Notes: a model not told the origin generated them from the sequence alone. A stretch of 32,410 nt of DNA from Commensalibacter papalotli (GCF_947179115.1 NZ_CAMXCI010000009.1:1-32410); one strand, 5' to 3'; numbered from the stretch's first letter, positions 14,662 through 23,463 are shown. Made by a program: numbers and translations.

Positions 14662-17328
14662 ATGTCTGAAAAAGAAGAAAATTTTGCAGTTGCGTTAGAT
14701 AGCACCGATTTCCCTGTTGATGATAGTGTATTTAATACCAATAAATCAAATGGTGCAGTGTACCCTGATGGAAATCTTCCAACATCGAATGTTAGTATAG
14801 CAGAGGATACAGAGTATAATCTTGTTCCTTCACCGAGTGGTGTTGCATCTGTTATTGATCAATTAACTTTTGATTATGCCAGTGGTGTTACTACACAGTT
14901 CAAGTTGGTGTTTAAAGGGTGGGGTACGGGTGCACAGACACAGAATCCACAACAAATAACTAATAGTACTTTTAGTTTTTCTGGTCAGCCTGTTTCCCTT
15001 GTTTTTGGTGAGTTTATGAAACTGACTGGAAATACGTTTAATTTGGCAGCTGGGTCTACAATCCAACTTACCGAATATTATAATAGCAGCTCTGGGTTAG
15101 CCATAGGTGCGAATGCGCAGGGTTTCCTTAATAATAATGTAACTCTTGGCGATAATTCAAAGCTTTCACTTGTGCTTGATACATCTTACCTTGATGCAAA
15201 GGGTGCTGGGTATTTAAATGGATACCAATTTTCAGGAAATACATTTACCTTTGGTAATAATGTTGATGTTAATTTAAGTCCTGGAACGGATACGTTAGGT
15301 TATGCTGTGGCTGGTAACTCGACACCAGGTACCACAAAGCCCTCTTATAGTAATAATACTTTTTATTTGGGGGAGAATAATACCCTTACCTTTGGTGAGA
15401 CATATACTGCTGCGGATTCAAATATTATCTATGCTGGTACAGGCAGTACAATTAATTTCCAAAGTCTTCATTCCGATGCTTGGAATTCCCAATCGAACAC
15501 TGGATTATTCAATGCTAATTCATGGAATAGTAACAATCAGTTTATTTTTAACGAAGGTGTTAGCAACGTAACTGTTAATGTTGATCCTTATTTTAATATG
15601 AACTTGAAGACGTGGGATACTGGCATCAACGGAACGGTTAATTTTTCTGGTAAGATGATGGGTTCAACATCAGGCTATGATCAAACTAAGTTTCCGGATG
15701 CTACTACTGTTAACATAGGAGAAGGATCGGCTTTTAATATCACGGGTCCTTATGCTTCTGTTAATTTTACAACTTTTAATATTGGCAAGGGTGGTTCTCT
15801 TAATATCGGTCAAGATGTGATGGTTCCTACTTCCCGTAATTATAATTATGTAAGTTCGAATCCTACAGTTAATAAGAATGGTAACACTGGAACCGTCCTT
15901 AATAGCGATAATGCTACAACGCAGAACTCAACGTGGGGTATTTTTAACTCGACGGTTAACTTTGCGGACGGAGATTCCAGTTCTACGTTAACTCTTGGTA
16001 ATTCAACCCTTAAAGGTGGTAAAGAGATTACTTATCTTTTAGACATCCAAGGGATGGATAAAGACCATGGACGTTTTTTATTAGAAAACTTGAATGGTTT
16101 CCAACTTGATACTGTTGTATTTTTCAATCAATTAAACGGTACGGATAATGGACACAGTCCATATATTCAACTTAATTTTAAGAATGATGCCGGTGAAACA
16201 GCCATTATTAATTTGAATGTGGACATGCAAGGACAAGTAAACATAGTTCAAACAACAGATGGATCTGGTGGAGTAGCTTATTATCTTTCAGTTTGTTTTA
16301 ATCAAGGTACATTAATTCAAACTATTGATGGTGTGAAAGCAGTTGAAGCCCTCCGAAGGGGAGACTTGGTCAAAACCAAGGGCGGGGCTCGAGCGGTCAG
16401 TTGGGTTGGACATAAAACAAAGGAAACAGGCACTTCCAGTAGAAAAGAAGATTTCTTGGTTTTAATTAAGAAGGATGCTTTAGCTGATAATGTTCCCTCA
16501 AGAGATTTGCGAGTAACTGGAGAACATTGTTTATATTTAGAAGATAAATTAGTTCCTGCACGTATGTTGGTCAATGGTAGAAGCATTGTTTATGATTTTG
16601 AAACCACATCTTATACGATTTGGCATGTTGAATGTGCTGCACATCAAGTGATTTTTGCTGAGAATGTTGCAGTTGAAAGTTATCTAGACACGGGTAATAG
16701 ATATACATTTGAAGGATGTGATAATGTTATGCCTTTGAAAAATGCACAAAAATGGTATTCTGAGGCTGTTGCCGATCTTTGCACAAATGTATCTTTTGTT
16801 GAACCGATCTGGAATCGCATCAATCAACGTGCAGTTGATATGAATGTTGCAGCACCAGTGGAAACACGTGATGATGATATACAACCCAATATTTACTTGT
16901 GTATAGATAATGGACAAGAAATCTATCCTGTTGATGTACAAGACCAAGTTTATACATTTGTTTTGGATAAACCAACGGACTTTGTCAGCATTATGTCTTA
17001 TGTTGCAAGCCCAGAAGATGTTTACGGTAGTTTTGTTGATGACCGTCGTGAATTGGGGATCGCAGTAGGATGTATCCAAATGATCTCTGCTGATGGCCGT
17101 AAAGTGAATATTGACCATCATTTGTCTAATGGCAAAGAAGTTGGTTGGTATGATTTGGAAGGTCAAGGTGTACAATATCGATGGACCAAAGGATGTGCCT
17201 ATTTGCCATTGAATGTTGATGTAAGTGTTGATCAGAAATACACATTACGCGTTCAGGTTATTTCTACATTACCTAAATACTTTAAGAAAACAGTTAAATA
17301 TGATTTCTTATTTAAAAAAGCTTCCTAA
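14662..17328 (+). CDS. Large Hint-domain protein with beta-rich N-terminal passenger
   Basis: This is an 888-residue protein. Residues 1-60 are acidic and Ser/Asn-rich with no signal peptide. Residues 60-530 are repetitive and Gly/Asn/Thr-rich ('NNTFxLGxNxxLTFG', 'FTFGNNVDVNLSPG'), suggesting a beta-helix or adhesin-like passenger. A Hint_2 domain starts at Cys545 (SV|CFNQGTLIQT), with the T-x-x-H motif as Thr619-His622 (TGEHC), then LVPARMLVNGRSI and AVESYLDTGNRYTF. Hint domains use the first Cys and T-x-x-H for N-S acyl shift and self-cleavage, so release of the N-terminal part is the expected reaction; this is family knowledge, not shown. Residues about 690-888 form a module shared with the second Hint protein (RWTKGCAYLPL near 840). 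Secretion route unknown. A strong terminator follows. It sits between radA and a radA remnant, so it looks inserted. Confidence 0.85.
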   Translation: MSEKEENFAVALDSTDFPVDDSVFNTNKSNGAVYPDGNLPTSNVSIAEDTEYNLVPSPSGVASVIDQLTFDYASGVTTQFKLVFKGWGTGAQTQNPQQITNSTFSFSGQPVSLVFGEFMKLTGNTFNLAAGSTIQLTEYYNSSSGLAIGANAQGFLNNNVTLGDNSKLSLVLDTSYLDAKGAGYLNGYQFSGNTFTFGNNVDVNLSPGTDTLGYAVAGNSTPGTTKPSYSNNTFYLGENNTLTFGETYTAADSNIIYAGTGSTINFQSLHSDAWNSQSNTGLFNANSWNSNNQFIFNEGVSNVTVNVDPYFNMNLKTWDTGINGTVNFSGKMMGSTSGYDQTKFPDATTVNIGEGSAFNITGPYASVNFTTFNIGKGGSLNIGQDVMVPTSRNYNYVSSNPTVNKNGNTGTVLNSDNATTQNSTWGIFNSTVNFADGDSSSTLTLGNSTLKGGKEITYLLDIQGMDKDHGRFLLENLNGFQLDTVVFFNQLNGTDNGHSPYIQLNFKNDAGETAIINLNVDMQGQVNIVQTTDGSGGVAYYLSVCFNQGTLIQTIDGVKAVEALRRGDLVKTKGGARAVSWVGHKTKETGTSSRKEDFLVLIKKDALADNVPSRDLRVTGEHCLYLEDKLVPARMLVNGRSIVYDFETTSYTIWHVECAAHQVIFAENVAVESYLDTGNRYTFEGCDNVMPLKNAQKWYSEAVADLCTNVSFVEPIWNRINQRAVDMNVAAPVETRDDDIQPNIYLCIDNGQEIYPVDVQDQVYTFVLDKPTDFVSIMSYVASPEDVYGSFVDDRRELGIAVGCIQMISADGRKVNIDHHLSNGKEVGWYDLEGQGVQYRWTKGCAYLPLNVDVSVDQKYTLRVQVISTLPKYFKKTVKYDFLFKKAS

Positions 17329-17344
17329 TTAATAAACTTTCTTG

Positions 17345-17380
17345 AAAAAGGCCGTATATATTTAATATACGGCCTTTTTT
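17345..17380 (+). terminator. Rho-independent terminator after the first Hint gene
   Basis: Stem GGCCGTATAT (17350-17359) with ATATACGGCC (17365-17374), a 5-base loop, an A run before it and T6 after it. Confidence 0.92.
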
Positions 17381-17468
17381 ATTGATATTTAACACAAAGT
17401 AAAAGGCTGTAATATTCCTTATTCATTACTAGCCAAGTAGCCAGACAAAGTTAATATTTTTAATATTG

Positions 17469-17861
17469 CATAGGGTAGCACGAGTTTAAATATGTTCTGG
17501 CGATTTCAGAAATAGGCGTTCTTTAGGATTTAATAGCGTTGATGTGTATTTGAATATGGCTGGAGGGTTAAGATTAGCGAACCTGCGGCTGATTTAGTAG
17601 TGGCAGCTGTATTGGTCTACACCAACCAGCTTCTCTAGGTTTGTTTGGTTAAATTGGATTGTCTGGTGAGATCAGGCAAGTTCCTCAAGCGGATCTTCGG
17701 GTAAAGAAAGCCCATAAATTAGGATTTTAGGATTTGATGAGATTATTTTATCTAAACGTGTCGTTAAGGGAAATATAAAGCTATCTGCCCCTAAAGGTCT
17801 GCGTTTGCTAGAGATTCTGCATATTACGGATTTGGTTTCTCAATTTGAAGTGGAAGAATAA
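17469..17861 (+). pseudogene. Decayed duplicate of the radA 3' end
   Basis: This stretch aligns over its whole length to 13985-14411 of radA, including the region of the natural stop. Shared blocks include GTTTAAATATGTT, AATAGCGTTGATGTGTATTT (one base different in radA), GATTGGATTGTCTGGTGA, CAAGTTCCTCAAGC and CATATTACGGATTTGGTTTC. It carries many substitutions, several small deletions and an 8-base insertion (a repeated GATTTTAG-like stretch near 17731). It has no continuous frame. It represents about the last 140 codons only. The divergence from the intact copy is too large for a recent simple duplication. It is either an old duplicate or the displaced native end left when a foreign radA-Hint segment recombined in. 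Confidence 0.88.
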
Positions 17862-17863
17862 AT

Positions 17864-18142
17864 GTCTTGGCTTTAGAGCAAAAAGCAAGTCAAGGAAAAG
17901 CTCAGGCTCAATATGAGCTTGGAACAATATATCTCAATAGTAAAAATTATATAAAAGTCTTAGAGTGGTTTATGAAAGCTGCCAAACAAAATCATGCTGA
18001 CGCTCAGTTTATCATTGGAGCAATGTATTATTCAGGTTAAGGTGTCTCAAAAGATACAATAAAAGCTAAAATATATTTTAAGCAAGCGTGTTTAAATAAA
18101 ATGCAAAAAGCTTGTGAATTATATGAAAAACTAAAGCATTAA
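17864..18142 (+). pseudogene. Broken Sel1-repeat protein
   Basis: The frame reads VLALEQKASQGKAQAQYELG, then TIYLNSKNYIKVLEWFMKAA, KQNHADAQFIIGAMYYSG, a TAA stop (18038-18040), then GVSKDTIKAKIYFKQACLNK and a terminal KLKH. These are Sel1-like repeats (A...A...LG.MY..G.GV..D...A..W..KAA). The stop stands where the repeat usually has Tyr, Gln or Lys between Gly and Gly-Val. There is no plausible start or ribosome site. It abuts the radA remnant. The original protein was probably a longer Sel1/TPR-like adaptor. Confidence 0.75.
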
Positions 18143-18308
18143 AATGTGGTCTTCGTTGATAATTAAGTAATGATAGATCATTATTAGTAATAGCTTATTT
18201 TGATAAAGAAGGGCGTTTATAAGTTAGTAAGATTGATCTATTCTCAATTATATCCTATTAATACACGAACTCAATTTCATTTGATCATCATCGGAAAGAC
18301 GTAAAACA

Positions 18309-19607
18309 ATGAGTGCACAGCACGATTATAAAGTAAAAGATATTTTATTGGCTGAATGGGGACGCAAAGAAGTTTCTATTGCCGAAGGCGAAATGCCAGG
18401 CCTGATGGCTCTGCGTGAAGAATATAAAGGTAAAAATATTCTGAAAGGTGCGCGCATTGCGGGTTGTTTACATATGACTATTCAAACCGCAGTTCTTATC
18501 GAAACCTTGATTGACCTTGGTGCTGAAGTCCGCTGGTCTTCTTGTAATATCTTCTCTACTCAAGATCAAGCTGCTGCTGCAATGGCTGCTGCTGGGGTGC
18601 CTGTGTTCGCATGGAAAGGCATGAATGAAGAAGAGTTTATGTGGTGTATTGAACAAACCGTCCACGGCCCAAATGGCTGGGTTCCAAATATGATTTTGGA
18701 CGATGGTGGTGATTTAACTATTTTGATGCATGAAAAATATCCAGAAATGTTAAAAGATGTTCGTGGTCTTTCAGAGGAAACCACCACAGGCGTTCATCGT
18801 TTACATGCAATGGCTAAAAAAGGTCAATTATTGGTTCCTGCATTTAACGTTAATGATAGTGTAACCAAATCTAAATTTGATAATCTTTATGGCTGTCGTG
18901 AAAGCTTGGTTGATGCGATCCGTCGCGGAACCGATGTGATGATGTCTGGTAAAGTTGCTGTTGTTGCTGGTTTTGGTGACGTAGGTAAAGGATCTGCTGC
19001 CAGTCTTCGTAACGCAGGTTGTCGCGTATTGGTGACCGAAGTTGATCCAATCTGTGCATTACAAGCAGCGATGGAAGGTTACGAAGTTGTTACTATGGAA
19101 GATGCTGCCCCTCGTGGTGATATCTTCGTAACATGTACAGGTAACATTGATATCATTACCTTAGATCATATGCGTGCGATGAAAAATCGTGCGATTGTTT
19201 GTAATATCGGACATTTTGATTCTGAAATTCAAGTCGGTAAATTACGTAACTTCACATGGGATAATATTAAACCTCAAGTCGATGAAATCGTATTCCCAGA
19301 TGGTAACCGTATTATCTTGTTGTCAGAAGGTCGCTTAGTAAACCTTGGAAATGCTACAGGCCATCCATCTTTTGTGATGTCTGCTTCTTTCACAAATCAA
19401 ACCTTGGCTCAAATCGAGCTTTGGAATGCACCTGCTGGTAAGTATGAGCCTAAAGTTTATACATTACCAAAGGCTTTAGATGAAAAAGTAGCTGCTTTAC
19501 ATTTGGATAAAGTCGGTGCTGCACTTTCTAAATTAAATAAAGAGCAAGCTGATTATATCGGTGTGGAAGTTCAAGGTCCATTCAAACCAGAAATGTATCG
19601 TTATTAA
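18309..19607 (+). CDS. ahcY: Adenosylhomocysteinase (S-adenosylhomocysteine hydrolase)
   Basis: This 432-residue cytosolic NAD+-dependent enzyme splits S-adenosylhomocysteine into adenosine and homocysteine. That clears the inhibitory product of SAM-dependent methylation and feeds methionine recycling. Seen: the substrate region ARIAGCLHMTIQTAVLIETL, SSCNIFSTQDQAAAA, signature NVNDSVTKSKFDNLYGCRES, the NAD-binding GFGDVGKG, CNIGHFDSEI, and the C-terminal QADYIGVEVQGPFKPEMYRY that contributes to the neighbouring subunit's cofactor site. It has a single-gene layout with its own terminator. Codon use is biased, as in a highly expressed gene. Confidence 0.97.
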   Translation: MSAQHDYKVKDILLAEWGRKEVSIAEGEMPGLMALREEYKGKNILKGARIAGCLHMTIQTAVLIETLIDLGAEVRWSSCNIFSTQDQAAAAMAAAGVPVFAWKGMNEEEFMWCIEQTVHGPNGWVPNMILDDGGDLTILMHEKYPEMLKDVRGLSEETTTGVHRLHAMAKKGQLLVPAFNVNDSVTKSKFDNLYGCRESLVDAIRRGTDVMMSGKVAVVAGFGDVGKGSAASLRNAGCRVLVTEVDPICALQAAMEGYEVVTMEDAAPRGDIFVTCTGNIDIITLDHMRAMKNRAIVCNIGHFDSEIQVGKLRNFTWDNIKPQVDEIVFPDGNRIILLSEGRLVNLGNATGHPSFVMSASFTNQTLAQIELWNAPAGKYEPKVYTLPKALDEKVAALHLDKVGAALSKLNKEQADYIGVEVQGPFKPEMYRY

Positions 19608-19635
19608 TTAAATATTTTTAGTTAATAGAGTTAAT

Positions 19636-19669
19636 AAAAGCGCACTTATATTTGATAGTGCGCTTTTTT
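19636..19669 (+). terminator. Rho-independent terminator after ahcY
   Basis: Stem AAAAGCGCACT (19636-19646) with AGTGCGCTTTT (19657-19667), a 10-base loop, then further T. Confidence 0.92.
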
Positions 19670-19729
19670 ATTTTGAAAGATGTATAGTTATCATAGAATA
19701 ATTAAATATTTCTAACCAAGGAAAACGAA

Positions 19730-20605
19730 ATGGGTAATTATGAAATAGGATTACCAAGGCACTATTCTATGCAATATAATCCATCAACAGAGTGTAGTGT
19801 ATTTGGAATTTATAATAAACCTAATGATTATTTAGATTGTAATCGTGATGATTATAGAATGTATAGCAGTTTATTGCAGGATACTTATGAAAGTGATGCT
19901 ATTTTAATTGCTAAAGAGTTATTGTCATTGTTTTTGGGATATTCTAAAATCTTTGACAAAGATAGATATTTAGTTAATGATTTTGATGTTTCAAAAATAA
20001 CTGAATGGAAGATGCCAAGTAGGGCTGACTATTTAGAGAGTTATAATTTTGAGTTAATAGATACTACTCATAATTTTACAGTGAATAGTTTTACGTTAGA
20101 TATGTATAATGTTCCAATCTACTATTTGCGAGAAATATATGATAAAAATATTGATGCTAAAGCTGATTATTTTAGATTAACAAATAATTTTTTTAACTTT
20201 TTACTTTATTTATCCAATAAATATGATGACATTTATATATTATTAAAGATTTGTGCTCTCGAAATTGATTGGGTCAATTTATATCGAATTTATGAATCTT
20301 TAGACGATATAGTGAAAATTCAAAGTAGTTATCCTTATTTGAAGGAGGAAAAAGGTAAAAAAGATAAAATAATAAAATGTTTAGATATTAAAAAGAATAG
20401 AGACAGATTAACAAGACCTGCTAATAATTTTAGTATATTAGGGTTAAGTTCCAGACATGGATATAAACCTAACGCAACAGCTAAGAAACAAGATGATGAT
20501 TTTAGTTTAAGTGAAGCAAAAGAATTTGTTTTTTCTCATGTTAAAAACTATTTAAGCTGGAGAGTTAAGTGTGAGGCTAAAGAATTAAATAATAGTTATC
20601 ATTAA
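19730..20605 (+). CDS. Protein of unknown function, very AT-rich
   Basis: This is a 291-residue soluble protein with no signal peptide or membrane segment. I do not recognise a named family. The last 70 residues, 'RLTRPANNFSILGLSSRHGYKP......DDDFSLSEAKEFVFSHVKNYLSWR', resemble a recurrent C-terminal pattern in uncharacterised proteobacterial proteins: 'R.R.TAN....G..ARHG..K...P..PMSL.EA...I..L...WL'. The N-terminal two thirds are rich in Tyr, Asp and Asn and appear helical. AAGGAAAACGAA precedes the ATG at good spacing. It is flanked by the ahcY terminator and, tail to tail, the feo operon, so it is transcribed alone. Its base composition is clearly more AT-rich than ahcY or feoB, suggesting transfer. 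No function is assigned. Confidence 0.7.
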   Translation: MGNYEIGLPRHYSMQYNPSTECSVFGIYNKPNDYLDCNRDDYRMYSSLLQDTYESDAILIAKELLSLFLGYSKIFDKDRYLVNDFDVSKITEWKMPSRADYLESYNFELIDTTHNFTVNSFTLDMYNVPIYYLREIYDKNIDAKADYFRLTNNFFNFLLYLSNKYDDIYILLKICALEIDWVNLYRIYESLDDIVKIQSSYPYLKEEKGKKDKIIKCLDIKKNRDRLTRPANNFSILGLSSRHGYKPNATAKKQDDDFSLSEAKEFVFSHVKNYLSWRVKCEAKELNNSYH

Positions 20606-20655
20606 AATAAACGCACCATAGAATTATTTTTTAAAGATAACTATATATTATCGAA

Positions 20656-20874
20656 CTAATGACACTTACTGCATTTATTGCAAGCACTACATCCACTCTT
20701 AGTGGTTGAGGTACAATGTTTTAATGCCCATTGTTGGGTTGGTGCAGGGGCATGGATTAATTTTAATAAACCAGCCGTTCCTTGCCATAATATTTTTCCA
20801 ATTTTTGGGAAAAAACGATTTAACCAAAATAAAGCGCATAAACTTACAATGATAATAACAAGAGCAGTTTGCAT
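20656..20874 (-). CDS. Small Cys-rich membrane protein associated with FeoB
   Basis: This 72-residue protein has one N-terminal transmembrane helix (MQTALVIIIVSLCALFWL). A short amphipathic linker follows, then a cysteine-rich tail (Cys54, then Cys62, Cys65, Cys68, Cys71, in C-x2-C spacing, with terminal CH). This matches the layout of FeoB-associated Cys-rich membrane proteins, thought to replace FeoC or handle iron at the FeoB channel; the exact role is not established. I chose ATG at 20874 because GGAGG at 20881-20885 precedes it at good spacing. A longer reading frame from 20916 would overlap feoB. It is the third gene of feoA-feoB-this gene. Confidence 0.75.
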   Translation of the reverse strand: MQTALVIIIVSLCALFWLNRFFPKIGKILWQGTAGLLKLIHAPAPTQQWALKHCTSTTKSGCSACNKCSKCH

Positions 20875-20888
20875 AATATATCCTCCTA

Positions 20889-22736
20889 TCAAAAGAATAA
20901 CGAGGCCACATGCCATGTGACAAAAGAACTAAAATAGGCTAAGAAAAAGAGATAAGCCGTTGTGCCAATCACGATTTTCCAAGAGCCAGTTTCTTTTTTA
21001 ATCACAGCAAGTGTTGAGAAACATTGTGGAGCAAAAACATACCAAGCCAGAAAAGCCAGACCTGTAGGGATGCTCCATTGTGAAGATAAAAAGTGAATCA
21101 GTTGCGTTGGGGCATCGGTATCAACAGAACCCACGGCATAGACTGTAGCCAAAGAGGTAATTGCCACCTCACGAGCAGCCAATCCTAAGATCAAAGCAAC
21201 ACAGATCTCCCAATTAAAGCCAATCGGTGCAAATAGAGGTTGAATCCAGTGACCAATAATACCCGCGAAACTGAAATCAATTGCGGGGCCAGTAGCTCCT
21301 GCTGGAGGGCTTGGGAAGCTCGACAAAGCCCATAATAAGATACTGACAGTTAAAATAATATTCCCTACGCGAGAGACAAAGATTTCTATCCTCTGCCATA
21401 ATCCAAAAACAATCGAACGTATGTTTGGAAAACGATAAGATGGCAACTCAAGTAACAGAGAATTTTCATAACTGCTTTTGCCTTTTTTAAGAATAAGTGC
21501 AACCAGAAAAGCCGCTGCTATTCCCGAAAAATACAACGCAAAGAGTACAATTCCTTGTAAGTTAAATATATACCCTATCGTTTTATGAGGAATAAAAGCT
21601 GCAATTAGTAACGCATATACGGGCAAACGTGCTGAACACGTCATTAAAGGCGCAATTAAAATAGTTACAAGTCGATCTTTGGCACTCGGAATGGTGCGGG
21701 TTGCCATGATGCCTGGAATAGCGCATGCAAAGCTGGATAAAAGAGGAATAAAGGAACGCCCATTCAGCCCTACAGAAGCCATAATACGATCCAGTAAGAA
21801 TGCTGCTCTAGGTAAGTATCCAGATTCTTCTAAACATAAAATCCACAAGAATAAAACTAAGATTTGTGGAAGGAATGCAAATGTTGTCCCCACACCAGCA
21901 CAAATACCATCAACCAACAGCCCTCGTAACATTCCATCTGGTAACAAATAAGATAATTGTGTTCCAAGCCATGTTGTAAAATCTTGAATTGCATCCATAA
22001 AAGGTTGCGCCCAAGAGAATACAGCTTGGAACATGATAAAAAGCAAAGCAAGCAGGAGGATAGGGCCAACAATAGGATGTAAAACCCAACGGTCTACTTT
22101 TTCATCAAAATGAACAGAAGTTTGAAAAGTATTTGTTACACATTCGAGTAAAAGGCGTCGCACTTCAACATGTAGGTCGGTTTCATCCGTTAATTCAATA
22201 GTAGGCGTTTTAAAAGAATGATCAACAGCGTTTAATAATGTTTTAGCACCATTTTTCTGAGTGGCAACAGTGGGAACAATGGTAATTCCAAGAATAGATT
22301 CTAATTTAGGAATATCAATTTCAATACCACGTTTTTTGGCAATATCACTCATATTCATAGCGATAATAGTCGGACGTTTTAGGCGACATATTTCCAAAGC
22401 AAAGCGTAAATGGAGTCGCAAGTTTGTCGCATCTATAACACAAATCAACGCATCAGGAGCGGCTTCGTTGCGATATGTGCCCATACACATATCCCGAGTA
22501 ACTTCTTCATCAGGACTGGTGGCGTTTAAACTATAAGCACCAGGAAGATCAATAATTGTTACAGAACGTCCCTCTGGGCTGGTAAACTTCCCTTCTTTAC
22601 GCTCTACAGTAACGCCAGCATAGTTTGCTACTTTTTGACGGCTGCCTGTCAGCTGGTTAAATAAAGCTGTTTTTCCACAGTTTGGATTGCCAACCAAAGC
22701 AATTCTTGAGTAAGTATTATTATTTGAATCTGTCAT
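20889..22736 (-). CDS. feoB: Ferrous iron transport protein B
   Basis: This is a 615-residue inner-membrane Fe2+ transporter. The N-terminal GTPase has G1 GNPNCGKT (16-23), a G2 Thr in YAGVTVERKEG, G3 DLPGAYSL and G4 NMSD. About eight transmembrane segments follow, with two Gate motifs: CSARLPVYALLIAAF and the later region around FAPQCFSTLAVIKKETGS, each containing the conserved Cys. I start at ATG 22736, the first Met before the G domain. It lies five bases after the feoA stop and has no strong ribosome site of its own, so it is probably translationally coupled; a start at 22793 would overlap feoA deeply. Length is shorter than the 770 residues of E. coli FeoB, a known shorter form. Confidence 0.95.
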   Translation of the reverse strand: MTDSNNNTYSRIALVGNPNCGKTALFNQLTGSRQKVANYAGVTVERKEGKFTSPEGRSVTIIDLPGAYSLNATSPDEEVTRDMCMGTYRNEAAPDALICVIDATNLRLHLRFALEICRLKRPTIIAMNMSDIAKKRGIEIDIPKLESILGITIVPTVATQKNGAKTLLNAVDHSFKTPTIELTDETDLHVEVRRLLLECVTNTFQTSVHFDEKVDRWVLHPIVGPILLLALLFIMFQAVFSWAQPFMDAIQDFTTWLGTQLSYLLPDGMLRGLLVDGICAGVGTTFAFLPQILVLFLWILCLEESGYLPRAAFLLDRIMASVGLNGRSFIPLLSSFACAIPGIMATRTIPSAKDRLVTILIAPLMTCSARLPVYALLIAAFIPHKTIGYIFNLQGIVLFALYFSGIAAAFLVALILKKGKSSYENSLLLELPSYRFPNIRSIVFGLWQRIEIFVSRVGNIILTVSILLWALSSFPSPPAGATGPAIDFSFAGIIGHWIQPLFAPIGFNWEICVALILGLAAREVAITSLATVYAVGSVDTDAPTQLIHFLSSQWSIPTGLAFLAWYVFAPQCFSTLAVIKKETGSWKIVIGTTAYLFFLAYFSSFVTWHVASLFF

Positions 22737-22740
22737 AATT

Positions 22741-22989
22741 TTATGAATCTGCACGTATGATGACCCTTGCGGCTTCATTGCGACGCAAGGCAAATCGGGT
22801 GGAGCCTATTTGAACCGCAATGGGGTTCGCACCAAAGGGGCCAAAGGCAATAATTTTCACGCTTTCACCAGGAACAAAACCCAGGTCACGTAAACGATTA
22901 GCAATAGGATCAGGAGAAAGCAGATCTTTTACATGGTCAATAATACAAATTTTTCCAGGTGGTGAAGTGCTTAAATCAAATGTGCTCAT
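22741..22989 (-). CDS. feoA: Ferrous iron transport protein A
   Basis: This 82-residue SH3-like cytosolic protein supports FeoB. Family pattern: IANRLRDLGFVPGESVKIIAFGPFGANPIAVQIGSTRFALRRNEAARVII. It is the first gene of the minus-strand iron operon, five bases upstream of feoB. The leader lacks an obvious Shine-Dalgarno site. An inverted repeat at 23009-23031, just 20 bases before the start, is a likely operator for an iron regulator. Confidence 0.93.
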   Translation of the reverse strand: MSTFDLSTSPPGKICIIDHVKDLLSPDPIANRLRDLGFVPGESVKIIAFGPFGANPIAVQIGSTRFALRRNEAARVIIRADS

Positions 22990-23008
22990 TATAAATATGG
23001 CCCGTATA

Positions 23009-23031
23009 TTAAGAATGATTTGCGTTCTTAA
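23009..23031. promoter_or_regulatory. Inverted repeat upstream of feoA, candidate iron-regulator operator
   Basis: TTAAGAA (23009-23015) and TTCTTAA (23025-23031) are perfect 7-bp arms around TGATTTGCG. It lies 20 bases upstream of the feoA ATG, where a repressor would block transcription or initiation. It shares AGAA...TTCT arms with alphaproteobacterial Irr-type boxes, but with a longer spacer. It is not a classic Fur box. Assignment to a regulator is an inference. Confidence 0.45.
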
Positions 23032-23463
23032 ACATGCCAGATTTTTTTGTGGCTGTCACCAGCTTTGCTTCAGATAACTCAAAAAGTTCCGATATAGAAT
23101 AAAATAATCATGAAAATAGACTGAATTTTATGGGTTTTAGGGGGATAAAGATAAACGTTATTCATAAAATATTGCTTAAATTATGCGGTAGAAAGGTTTA
23201 TAAAAAATTCTTATTTTTTAAATATTTCTCTTCTTTTGTAACGAGTAATGATGTATAGTAAACATAGATAAAGAAATGAAAGGTTTCTTTGTTCTTAGAA
23301 TAATATAGAGGAGGTCAAAATAGATTTTGATGCTTCATAACACTCTTGTTATTTTCTTTAATTATATTCAAATTTAATCAAGATATAATCATAATGAACG
23401 TTGCCTAATATTGGGACGTTATTGAAAAATAGGCTTGTCGCCTAAAAATTAAGGGACAACAAT
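23032..23463. other. Divergent intergenic region between feoA and clpB
   Basis: No gene is seen. It holds the clpB leader. A small hairpin, TAGGC (23430-23434) with GCCTA (23440-23444), lies 20 bases before the clpB ATG, and AAGGGA at 23451-23456 is its ribosome site. I did not find a convincing sigma32 promoter (CTTG...CCYTAT) by eye. Confidence 0.5.

Larger units (their letters stand above)
17381..18308. other. Relic-filled intergenic region before ahcY
   Basis: It holds the radA remnant and the broken Sel1 gene in tandem. Bases 18143-18308 must carry the ahcY promoter. I looked there for the conserved core of an S-adenosylhomocysteine riboswitch and did not find it. GGAAAG at 18293-18298 acts as the ahcY ribosome-binding site. 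Confidence 0.6.

Noticed and set aside
16684..17175. A 163-codon open frame antisense to the first Hint gene
   Set aside because: It lies wholly opposite a conserved coding module, has no ribosome site and resembles no protein; it is a shadow frame.
18143..18308. Possible S-adenosylhomocysteine riboswitch before ahcY
   Set aside because: The leader is AT-rich and lacks the GC-rich conserved core and pairing of that riboswitch.
22737..22793. Longer FeoB starting at 22793
   Set aside because: It would overlap feoA by about 50 bases and add residues absent before the G1 motif; ATG at 22736 fits the family.
23430..23444. TAGGC/GCCTA hairpin as a thermosensor for clpB
   Set aside because: A five-base stem that does not sequester the ribosome site at 23451-23456 is too weak to support the claim.
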